Source of the DNA: RUG334 sp045599645
GTDB lineage: Bacteria; Muiribacteriota; Ozemobacteria; Ozemobacterales; Ozemobacteraceae
Length of the DNA stretch: 64,000 bases
Reading direction: 5' to 3'
NCBI GenBank assembly: GCA_045599645.1
Contig: JAZRWI010000023.1
Span: forward strand, 1-64,000
Positions 17,627 through 24,799 of this stretch are shown piece after piece. Position numbers and translations under genes: made by a program. Under the pieces are notes generated by a model. The model did no database searches, was not told the DNA's origin, and was given only the letters and a program-made list of their open reading frames with translations. Within the stretch, counting starts at the first letter, position 1. Every line of letters begins with the position of its first letter.

Positions 17627-18697
17627 TCAATTCTTGATACTTTCAAGATACTTGTTTATTTCTTCCATTAAACCATCTACTAATTGACTAGATGGAAGAG
17701 TTTTTATAACTTTGCCATGGCGGAAAACAAGACCGCATTCTTTGCCGCCTGCAATGCCAAAGTCTGCTTGTTCAGCTTCGCCAGGGCCATTTACTACACA
17801 ACCCATGACTGCAATATGCAATGGAGCAGTGATTCCTTCAACACGTTCTTTAACCTGGCGGGCTATAGCCTGAAGAGGAATTTCAGTTCTTCCACAGGTT
17901 GGGCAGGATACAATTGTTGGTCCAGAGGCTCTTAAGCCTAGTGATTTCAAAATCTTTATGCCAGTTCTTACTTCATCTGCTGAATCACCTGTAAGAGAAA
18001 CTCTGATTGTGTCACCAATACCTTGCATGAGAAGGTTTCCGATACCTATTGAGGATCTTACTATACCTTCTTCTGGCAAGCCGGATTCCGTTACTCCAAG
18101 ATGAAGTGGATAATCGCATGAAGAAGCTACTATTTTTACTGCTTCAGTCATTGTAGATAAATCAAATGACTTAACTGCAATCTTAATCATGTCAAAACCG
18201 CATTTTTCAAGTAAACTTACTTCTTTTAATGCTGATTCTGCCAGAGCTTGGCCGGTAACTCCACCATATTTAGCTTTTAAATCCGGGTCTAATGAACCTG
18301 CATTTACCCCAACTCTGACAGGAATTTTATGGTCTTTGGCTGCTGCAATGACTTCTCTGATTTTTTCTTCGCTTCGTATGTTGCCTGGATTTAATCTGAG
18401 GCCATGGACACCACTTTCGATAGATTGAAGGGCAAGCTTATGATCAAAATGTATGTCAGCCATTACAGGTATTGGACTGTTTTGACAGATTTCCTTCAGA
18501 GCAATAGCGGCTTCCATATCTGGAACAGCTAATCTGATTATGTCACAGCCGGCAATATGAAGACGTTTTATTTCTTCTGTTGTGGCCTTGGCATCGCGTG
18601 TATCTGTTTTTGTCATGGTCTGCACTGTTAAAGGTGCATCACCACCTACAGCAACATTGCCAATATAAATCTTTTTGCTCTTTCTTCTTTCTATCAT
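17627..18697 (-). CDS. ispG: 4-hydroxy-3-methylbut-2-enyl diphosphate synthase (flavodoxin)
   Basis: A 356-residue IspG (GcpE), the penultimate enzyme of the MEP isoprenoid pathway, converting MEcPP to HMBPP. The TIM-barrel start (SKKIYIGNVAVGGDAPLTVQ) and the [4Fe-4S] ligands Cys-Pro-Thr-Cys near 263-266, Cys in MGCVVNGPGE near 297 and the following Glu are all present. Length matches the short bacterial form without an inserted domain. GGTGG precedes the ATG. It lies between a pair of prepilin genes and a propeller protein, all on one strand with short gaps; this is not a conserved neighbourhood that I recognise. Confidence 0.97.
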   Translation of the reverse strand: MIERRKSKKIYIGNVAVGGDAPLTVQTMTKTDTRDAKATTEEIKRLHIAGCDIIRLAVPDMEAAIALKEICQNSPIPVMADIHFDHKLALQSIESGVHGLRLNPGNIRSEEKIREVIAAAKDHKIPVRVGVNAGSLDPDLKAKYGGVTGQALAESALKEVSLLEKCGFDMIKIAVKSFDLSTMTEAVKIVASSCDYPLHLGVTESGLPEEGIVRSSIGIGNLLMQGIGDTIRVSLTGDSADEVRTGIKILKSLGLRASGPTIVSCPTCGRTEIPLQAIARQVKERVEGITAPLHIAVMGCVVNGPGEAEQADFGIAGGKECGLVFRHGKVIKTLPSSQLVDGLMEEINKYLESIKN

Positions 18698-18725
18698 TTT
18701 TAACCACCTTTGTGTTAAGTTTGCT

Positions 18726-19352
18726 TTATCTCAACTTCCAGAACGGTTGACGTATTCTCATTGAGGCAGGCCCTAGAGTTGCAGAGGTTACCAGGGTTGC
18801 TTCTTCCTTCCCCTGCTTGAAGTTCAATAATACCTTGACGAAGGTAATTCTTGAACGTTGCCATGAGTCATTTGAAATCATATCAAATAGGAAATATTTC
18901 CAGCCTGTCGGGGATTCTTCTTCGTTTGCTTCATAGTAGGCCTGGAATATTTCATCACCTATTTTTTCAAGAGTTAGAAGTTTGGTTGGGTTTTCACGGT
19001 TTTCGCTACGCCAGAGTATGTTGCGGCGAGGATTCCTTTCTACTTCGTATTCAACAGTTACAAGTGCGTCTTCGCCTGGTTCCGGTTTGTTGATTGAGTA
19101 TTTATAGGTTCTTAATTTTATATAGTCTGGTTTGATGTCTAATACTTCTTTTGCGTTTCTTAGGTCGGTAATGATATGTTCCATCTTATTTCTGACTTCA
19201 GAAGTAAGAAGAAGCTGGGTAGCTCCCTTGTTTACTGTAGAAACACCAGTGGACTGCATAAGATAAAGAATCCCGCCAACTAGTATTGTCAGTGACATCC
19301 CCATTAAGAGTTCTACTAAGGTAAAAGCTAGTTTGTTATGTTTCTTTATCAT
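18726..19352 (-). CDS. Type IV prepilin-like protein (PilW/PulJ style)
   Basis: 208 residues. A short basic leader is followed by A-F-T-L-V-E-L-L-M-G-M-S-L and a hydrophobic helix, the prepilin peptidase recognition and N-methylation site, with Glu at +5. The C-terminal part is polar and unlike major pilins, as expected for a minor (pseudo)pilin. Its ATG overlaps the stop of the preceding prepilin gene (ATGA type, 19349-19352), so they are translationally coupled. A prepilin peptidase, PilB or PilC is not present in the window. Confidence 0.9.
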   Translation of the reverse strand: MIKKHNKLAFTLVELLMGMSLTILVGGILYLMQSTGVSTVNKGATQLLLTSEVRNKMEHIITDLRNAKEVLDIKPDYIKLRTYKYSINKPEPGEDALVTVEYEVERNPRRNILWRSENRENPTKLLTLEKIGDEIFQAYYEANEEESPTGWKYFLFDMISNDSWQRSRITFVKVLLNFKQGKEEATLVTSATLGPASMRIRQPFWKLR

Positions 19353-19948
19353 TTATGTTTACCTACAAAGGTTTTTAATTCTGCTATTTTTTTGTCCTGA
19401 TTGTTGAATACAAGAACAGTTACCTTCTTTAGGCTTGGAGGCATTGCCGATTCGCTTATTTCTTCGATTCTTACAACGCGTCTGAACTTGTCGTATTCAT
19501 TCGGATACAATTCTAACGGCTTCAGATATACTGCAGGATACATTTCTTTTAGCTTTTTATAGGTTTTTTCCTTTTCTGTATCATTCATAGAAGTATCTGA
19601 AAATACGTCGGAGAAGTAATTTACGAAATTGTCTTCGTTGTAGTAAGCGTCATCGTATTTGCTTCGGTCTTGAAAAACTTCTCTGAAGTTTTCATAATCG
19701 GATTTTATGGACGAAAAAGGCAGGCCTTTGATTTCTTCAAGCTTTTCACGAGCTAAGTTGTAGGCAACGACATGCTCAGTGTTTGAATTACTTCCTTTGA
19801 CACCAAATATGAACATATTTGAGAAAGGAAGAGCAATAAGACCTACTAAAAAAACAACGGTAAGTATTTCTATGAGGGTGAAGCCTGTCTTGTGGCTATA
19901 CACTCCCGCAGATGTTTTTACTACTATATTATTAATCTTTTTGAACAT
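19349..19948 (-). CDS. Type IV prepilin-like protein (PilV/PulI style)
   Basis: 199 residues. The leader is long (about 22 residues, basic) and is followed by G-F-T-L-I-E-I-L-T-V-V-F-L-V-G-L, a canonical class III cleavage site. LAREKLEEIKGLPF, typical of PilV-type minor pilins, follows the helix. It is the first gene of a run that continues with the second prepilin, ispG and the propeller gene. Confidence 0.9.
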   Translation of the reverse strand: MFKKINNIVVKTSAGVYSHKTGFTLIEILTVVFLVGLIALPFSNMFIFGVKGSNSNTEHVVAYNLAREKLEEIKGLPFSSIKSDYENFREVFQDRSKYDDAYYNEDNFVNYFSDVFSDTSMNDTEKEKTYKKLKEMYPAVYLKPLELYPNEYDKFRRVVRIEEISESAMPPSLKKVTVLVFNNQDKKIAELKTFVGKHK

Positions 19949-20030
19949 ATATTAACTGTTTTTGTAGATTTTATACTTTATATCATGTTACAAATATGTA
20001 ATATGTAGTTATAACATTAGGAGTATGAGA

Positions 20031-20729
20031 ATGTCCATTATCAATAAATGCAAATTGTTTTTTATTTTGTTAGTTTTTGCTGGAACAGCATTAAATGCGG
20101 AAGCTTTGTCTATACGTGTAGTGGAAGGTATCCCTGTTGGCGATTATCAAAGTATGGTAGAAGATGGTATGAGGCTTGGGAATGCTGAACTTCTCAGAAC
20201 TGCCTGGAGTCATTATGAAAATGCAATTATGTTTGGAAAAGATGATGACATAGCTGCTTCTTCTTATCTGGAACTTGGTAAAATTTATTTTTATTTGTCT
20301 TTGCTTGGAAAATCTACTGATGAAGATTTCTTTAAAGCAGAAAACTATGCCAGACAGATACTTAACGATTTTCCGGATGATTCAGACGCTCATCGCACAT
20401 TGGGCCTGATTTTTGCTGGTCGTGGCGCTTTCATGGATGCTTTTGATGAATTTTATCTGGCTCTTAAGTTGAATCCCGGTAATAGCCTGATTCTCTGTGA
20501 TATGGCTTCTTTGCATCTCGCTTTGCATCAGCCGGATAAGACTATCAGCTGTCTGGAAGACCTTAAAAATACTAACGGCTGGAATCAAATAATGTTGGCT
20601 ATGGCTTATTCACAAAAAGATCAGAATGTAAAAGCTTATATGGCTTTGAAAAAAGCTGAATTAATCGGCTATAAAGGATACTGGCTTGATACTATGCGCT
20701 CTGTCTTAGCTAAGAAACTAGGCTTCTGA
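20031..20729 (+). CDS. Exported TPR protein
   Basis: 232 residues with a signal peptide (KLFFILLVFAGTALNAEA). Tetratricopeptide repeats occupy about 50-215, e.g. DSDAHRTLGLIFAGRGAFMD and DEFYLALKLNPGNSLILCDM. I choose the ATG at 20031 because GGAG at 20020-20023 is seven bases before it; the ATG at 20025 would leave only one base. The gene is monocistronic, ended by a strong terminator, and divergent from the prepilin pair. Confidence 0.85.
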   Translation: MSIINKCKLFFILLVFAGTALNAEALSIRVVEGIPVGDYQSMVEDGMRLGNAELLRTAWSHYENAIMFGKDDDIAASSYLELGKIYFYLSLLGKSTDEDFFKAENYARQILNDFPDDSDAHRTLGLIFAGRGAFMDAFDEFYLALKLNPGNSLILCDMASLHLALHQPDKTISCLEDLKNTNGWNQIMLAMAYSQKDQNVKAYMALKKAELIGYKGYWLDTMRSVLAKKLGF

Positions 20730-20742
20730 TTATTGCTAATAT

Positions 20743-20778
20743 AAAAAGCCTTTCGACGTAATGTCGAAAGGCTTTTTT
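20743..20778. terminator. Bidirectional terminator
   Basis: A 15-bp perfect stem, AAAAAGCCTTTCGAC and GTCGAAAGGCTTTTT, around GTAAT. T runs are present on both strands. It ends the TPR gene on the plus strand and the tRNA gene on the minus strand. Confidence 0.92.
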
Positions 20779-20784
20779 CTTGCT

Positions 20785-20858
20785 CGTGTCTAGCGCGATT
20801 CGAACGCGCGACCACAGGATTAGGAATCCTGGGCTCTATCCAGCTGAGCTATAGACAC
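20785..20858 (-). tRNA. tRNA-Arg (anticodon CCU)
   Basis: The minus strand folds into a full cloverleaf: acceptor GTGTCTA/TAGACAC, D stem GCTC/GAGC, anticodon stem CAGGA/TCCTG with loop TTCCTAA (anticodon CCT, reading AGG) and T stem GCGCG/CGCGC with TTCGAAT. The discriminator is G and CCA is not encoded. Confidence 0.96.
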
Positions 20859-20976
20859 ATGATTTGCGAGGAAGCATACTAGTGGTTAGTGATTGCTATA
20901 ATAAAAACACTGACTTCTATATTGCTTCCGAAATCTCGGTTATTTTACATAGTTTTTTAGTTTTTATCAACTAATT

Positions 20977-21552
20977 TTAAAATTTAAAGAAGGTTTTCAG
21001 AGTAAAGATAGATACTACCAGTATGATTATTGATATTATTGTAGTGGTGATTGGATTCATATTGTAATGATATTTGAAGGCTTCTAGAGGAGTTGGGGTA
21101 TATTCTGTCCAATGTAGCAGGTTTTGGACATGTTCTTTGTAATTTTCGTTTATCATATATTTTTCCGAGGTTTTCCCCTGCAATTGATGCTCACGGTATC
21201 TGAACGATACTGTTCTTTCACCTTCTATGACTCCATGCAGATTACATAGCCACTGATATTCGTTGTTGTTTAAGCTGACAAGAAAATACTGACAATCCGG
21301 GGTAGGACCTTCTATTTTCTTCCCTTCTAGATATTTTTCAGGGTCTAAGAAAGAGTTGGTTGCTTGAGCTAAGGTAGTCCATTTAGGTAAATCAAATCTG
21401 GCAACCTTCTTGAGCATATCAGCTGTTCCTGCATTCAAAAGCTTGATATTGCTGCGACATTTATTGTTTATTTCTTTCCCAGTGTTGGCTGCGTAAAGAC
21501 TATTGCCAATAAATAATACTGTGGCAATAACTATTAGAAATATCTTTTTCAT
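20977..21552 (-). CDS. Exported Cys-containing protein with C-terminal membrane helix
   Basis: 191 residues from the ATG at 21552 (behind AGAGGA), with a signal peptide (KKIFLIVIATVLFIGNSLYA-A). The mature part has four Cys in the pattern K-C-R-S-N-I-K-L-L-N, P-D-C-Q-Y-F and W-L-C-N-L-H-G. This resembles the C-x2-N...C-P...C-x2-H-G layout of some pilin-like domains, but the prepilin leader is absent. A hydrophobic helix near the end (TTTIISIIILVVSIFTL) would anchor it. The specific function is unknown. Confidence 0.75.
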   Translation of the reverse strand: MKKIFLIVIATVLFIGNSLYAANTGKEINNKCRSNIKLLNAGTADMLKKVARFDLPKWTTLAQATNSFLDPEKYLEGKKIEGPTPDCQYFLVSLNNNEYQWLCNLHGVIEGERTVSFRYREHQLQGKTSEKYMINENYKEHVQNLLHWTEYTPTPLEAFKYHYNMNPITTTIISIIILVVSIFTLKTFFKF

Positions 21553-21608
21553 ACATATCCTCTGATTAAATTTGTGTTTATATACCATATATATATATGT
21601 CTGTCTAC

Positions 21609-21637
21609 TTGACGCTTGGGAAAATTTTGATTAAAAT
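21609..21637 (+). promoter_or_regulatory. Sigma70-type promoter for the transglutaminase-elicitor pair
   Basis: TTGACG (21609-21614), 17-base spacer, TAAAAT (21632-21637), 31 bases before the ATG at 21669. Confidence 0.6.
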
Positions 21638-21668
21638 TATTGTACACTGTCGAATATCGGGGGTTGTA

Positions 21669-22475
21669 ATGAAAAAAAATCTGATAGTTTACATTCTGTT
21701 TTTGGCAACAGTAATGATATCTAATACTGTTTTTGCTGATTCCAGTGACGGCTATGTTCCTAATTGGAAGGTAGGTCAGCGCTGGATTCTTGAAGCTTCT
21801 TACCGTGATCTGCGCGTTGAGGGTGAGGCTTGGATGCCAGCAATGCAGTGGATTTTCAACGTTAGAGCTATGAAGAAAATTGGTGGCGAAGACTGCTATG
21901 TTCTTCATGTTTACGGCCGCAAGAGCAGTCAAAAGAATCAGGCTGTCCTTTGGCTTTCTGTAAATGATTTAAGACCTCTCAGAGTTATCGACGTATATCC
22001 TACTGCAAGTGGTATGAAATATCAGGAACGTGATATAGACCAGAATTCTTCAGAACCATTAGTTGCAGAAGGAACTCCAATTCCATACGACCTCCCGTCA
22101 TTCCCGTTAACTAAGGCTGATAACAGAGCTCAGGCTGCTGATGGCTTTGGTGCTTACAGCAGATCTTCAAATACTGAAGCTAAGAAGTTCTCCAGAATTC
22201 GCAGTGTTGGTGGTATTTCATTTAAGCGCAGTGTTTCCCAGAAGAGCAAAGCTCCCGAAAAACAGTATGCTGACACTTTTGCTGGCTATTCAAAGGCCAC
22301 TAGAAATGCAGGTCAGCGTTTCCAGGTTGAAATCGACGAAGATCGTTCTGATAACAAGCTTACACAACTTTGGCAGCAGGGTATGCCATGGGCTATTTCC
22401 GGTGCCAATAGAGACAGAAAGGTTCGTTTGGTTCCAGAATCTGAATATATGCCAAAAAATGGGGGTGAAAACTGA
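21669..22475 (+). CDS. Exported protein of unknown function, paired with the next gene
   Basis: 268 residues from the ATG at 21669 (GGGGG site upstream), with signal peptide KKNLIVYILFLATVMISNTVFA. Residues 20-130 look like a compact beta-rich domain: W-K-V-G-Q-R-W-I-L-E-A, then CYVLHVYGR and WLSVNDLRPLRV. The second half is Ser/Lys-rich and probably flexible. The end overlaps the following start by one base (TGATG), so the two are co-translated. I do not recognise a family. Confidence 0.8.
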   Translation: MKKNLIVYILFLATVMISNTVFADSSDGYVPNWKVGQRWILEASYRDLRVEGEAWMPAMQWIFNVRAMKKIGGEDCYVLHVYGRKSSQKNQAVLWLSVNDLRPLRVIDVYPTASGMKYQERDIDQNSSEPLVAEGTPIPYDLPSFPLTKADNRAQAADGFGAYSRSSNTEAKKFSRIRSVGGISFKRSVSQKSKAPEKQYADTFAGYSKATRNAGQRFQVEIDEDRSDNKLTQLWQQGMPWAISGANRDRKVRLVPESEYMPKNGGEN

Positions 22476-23464
22476 TGAGAAAGCTTTCACTGACTCTTGC
22501 TTTATTGCTTTCTGTTGCTCCTGTAGCTGTATTTGCTGAAACAATCAGCGGCGAAATAAAGCCATCACCATGGTCTGGCGACTGGTGGTCACGCAAAAGA
22601 GGTTTTCTGGTTAAAGGCTGGGAAGGTCATACTCCGTCTCCATTCCAGAAGTATGATGCCTATGTTTCGGCTGTTACAGGCAAGAATCCTGGCGCAACAA
22701 ACTGGGAAGCTAATCCGAAGAATCATCACTACAATCCTAATGCTGAATCCTGGGAAGGCCACTGCAATGGCTGGTCTGCTGCTTCTATACTTGCTCCAGA
22801 ACCAAAGATTACACGCAACCGCGGTGGCATTGCCTTTGAACCATCTGATCAGAAAGCTATCCTTTCAGAACAGTATATGAACTGTTACTGCAGTTTCCAT
22901 GGTAATCGCTATTGGGGCAATGAAAAAGATGACAGGAACGATATCTATCCTGATCAGTTCCATCGTCTGCTTATTGAAAATATTGCTTCTGGCAAAACTG
23001 CTATGGTATGTGATATTGAATCAGACCGCATGGTTTGGAACTACCCGATTTACAAGTTCGAATCAACCTGGTCAACTGGTTGGTTTGATGATCACAAACT
23101 AAAAGTAAAGACAACCTGCTATTACGTTAATGATGACGTAAAACCTGAATATATCGGTACTAAGTGGTTCGCTATTAATTATACCTACAATCTTTTTGTT
23201 GATGACAAGGGAAATGTTATTAGCGGCGAATGGACAGGCGATTCAAAGAAAAATCACCCAGACTTCGTATGGATACCAACGGGTGATGCAAGAGTACCAG
23301 CAAATTCAACTCTTGAAAATCCTTGCATAGACCCAAAATTTGTTAAGGAAATTACTACTGGTCCTGCCAATAAGTCTTCTAACGGTAGAGCCTCAGCTCC
23401 TGCCTCAAGAAATCCTGACCAGGTTCTTATGGAAGCCGGTTTGGATCCAAACGAACTCTTTTAA
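22475..23464 (+). CDS. Exported transglutaminase-elicitor-like protein
   Basis: 329 residues with signal peptide RKLSLTLALLLSVAPVAVFA. The stretch W-E-G-H-C-N-G-W-S-A-A-S (Cys97) matches the conserved active-site region of the transglutaminase elicitor family (GP42-like). Further conserved-looking blocks are YMNCYCSFHGNRYWG, D-Q-F-H-R-L-L-I and G-T-K-W-F-A-I-N-Y. In this family a Cys-His-Asp type triad catalyses acyl transfer or hydrolysis; activity of bacterial members is largely untested. The upstream co-translated protein may be its partner or inhibitor. A strong terminator follows. Confidence 0.8.
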   Translation: MRKLSLTLALLLSVAPVAVFAETISGEIKPSPWSGDWWSRKRGFLVKGWEGHTPSPFQKYDAYVSAVTGKNPGATNWEANPKNHHYNPNAESWEGHCNGWSAASILAPEPKITRNRGGIAFEPSDQKAILSEQYMNCYCSFHGNRYWGNEKDDRNDIYPDQFHRLLIENIASGKTAMVCDIESDRMVWNYPIYKFESTWSTGWFDDHKLKVKTTCYYVNDDVKPEYIGTKWFAINYTYNLFVDDKGNVISGEWTGDSKKNHPDFVWIPTGDARVPANSTLENPCIDPKFVKEITTGPANKSSNGRASAPASRNPDQVLMEAGLDPNELF

Positions 23465-23472
23465 TTAAGAAT

Positions 23473-23505
23473 AAAAAAGCCCGCTAAAATGTAGCGGGCT
23501 TTTTT
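23473..23505 (+). terminator. Rho-independent terminator
   Basis: AAAAAAGCCCGCT and AGCGGGCTTTTTT form a 13-bp stem around AAAATGT, 9 bases after the stop of the transglutaminase-elicitor-like gene. Confidence 0.92.
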
Positions 23506-23588
23506 ATTGCTAAAAACGGAATATAGTAAATAATAATTGTTCAAAAAAAACTATTTATTTAGTATAATACTTTGCAAATAGGTTAATT

Positions 23589-24077
23589 ATGAGCTTTTTT
23601 TTGAAAACAAGATGCAATCAACGTAAAGCAATGACATTTGTTGAAATTCTCATTGCTGGTTTTTTTATGGTTGTTGTTTTTACCATCGGATGGCTCATTG
23701 CTAGCAGCTTTACTGGCGTAAAAAAAGTTAGAAATTATGAAAATGCTATTTTCCTTGCTAATGAAGCAATAGAAGCTGTAAGAGCAGCACGTTCCAATGA
23801 ACTCGGTAACGATAAAGACAAGGGCACTAATACCCTGATAGCAGATTTTAATTCAGCAAAAAACGCATACGATAAAGATCCGGGTGGTTTTGTTCCTGAA
23901 GTAGAAATAGGTAATGTTAAATATAAACGTACTGTTAGTATAGAAGACGTGCCTTCTGGTAATAAAGACATGGAATCATGCCTGAAAATGATTCGCGTGA
24001 ATGTTACCTGGAGAGACCGTGAAGATAATGCGCCAGTTATGCTTGAAGTTGTAACTGCCCACTGCGAGTTATGGTGA
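23589..24077 (+). CDS. Type IV prepilin-like protein (PilV/PulI style)
   Basis: 162 residues. A 15-residue leader, then MTFVEILIAGFFMVVVFTIG: prepilin cleavage site with Glu at +5 (Met at +1 instead of Phe). FLANEAIEAVRAARSNEL resembles the PilV region after the helix. TATAAT at 23573-23578 lies 10 bases before the ATG, with no clear -35. It is the first of three overlapping pseudopilin genes. Confidence 0.9.
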   Translation: MSFFLKTRCNQRKAMTFVEILIAGFFMVVVFTIGWLIASSFTGVKKVRNYENAIFLANEAIEAVRAARSNELGNDKDKGTNTLIADFNSAKNAYDKDPGGFVPEVEIGNVKYKRTVSIEDVPSGNKDMESCLKMIRVNVTWRDREDNAPVMLEVVTAHCELW

Positions 24078-24799
24078 TGGATATGATATTCAGAGTAAAA
24101 AATAAAAAAGCTATAACTCTTGCAGAAGTTATTATCGTTGCAGGGCTTTTTGTACTCCTAATGACAGCAGCCTATAAGGTGTTTTTCGGCGAAGTAAAAA
24201 CAATAAAGACTGCTTTGGAGCATATTGGAATTAACGAAAGCGCCCGCAAATTCTTTGCATTTATGGGAAATGACATTAGAAATTCTAACTGGGTTGATTA
24301 TCCTAAAAAATTGAATAGGCAGGTTATATCAAAACTAGCACCTGTTACTGAAGGTAAAATCTGTGTTTTGCGAAGACAGGTTTTAGATCTTGAAGTAGAA
24401 CCACCAAACCCGGAATTTCTCAGGGAAGAAGTAGTTACTTATTTCCTTAAAAAAGCAGAAGATGGAACTAGCGATTTATATCGTCATGTTAAATCTGATT
24501 TGCCTAATCAGCCCTCCAAGGATTACGAAAAGAAAATTTGTGATGGCATCATGGATATGATGGTTTTTATAACTAATCGTAAACCGATTACTATCGAAAA
24601 ATCATTGAATAGCGGCGGAAATCTTTCTAAGATTATGAATTATGAACCATATGAGCTTGACGGCACCGGCCCATATCTTGTTCATGTCTATGCTTCGTTT
24701 GTTAGAAAAACCAATAAAGATAAAAGTGCTAAGACAGCGCCAATTAAACTTAATACCTGCTTTGCTGTCAGGGGAAGGCTTAACGGTATTCACCCATGA
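24077..24799 (+). CDS. Type IV prepilin-like protein (PilW/PulJ style)
   Basis: 240 residues. Leader, then K-A-I-T-L-A-E-V-I-I-V-A-G-L-F-V-L-L with Glu at +5 and a hydrophobic helix. I take the ATG at 24077, which overlaps the preceding stop as TGATG; an ATG at 24071 is in frame but has no advantage. The C-terminal domain is polar (VTYFLKKAEDGTSDLYRHV). Stop and next start overlap as ATGA (24796-24799). Confidence 0.88.
   Translation: MDMIFRVKNKKAITLAEVIIVAGLFVLLMTAAYKVFFGEVKTIKTALEHIGINESARKFFAFMGNDIRNSNWVDYPKKLNRQVISKLAPVTEGKICVLRRQVLDLEVEPPNPEFLREEVVTYFLKKAEDGTSDLYRHVKSDLPNQPSKDYEKKICDGIMDMMVFITNRKPITIEKSLNSGGNLSKIMNYEPYELDGTGPYLVHVYASFVRKTNKDKSAKTAPIKLNTCFAVRGRLNGIHP

Noticed and set aside
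24071..24076. Earlier ATG for the second prepilin of the 23.6-kb operon
   Set aside because: In frame, but the ATG at 24077 gives the usual TGATG coupling; the difference is two residues and does not alter the call.
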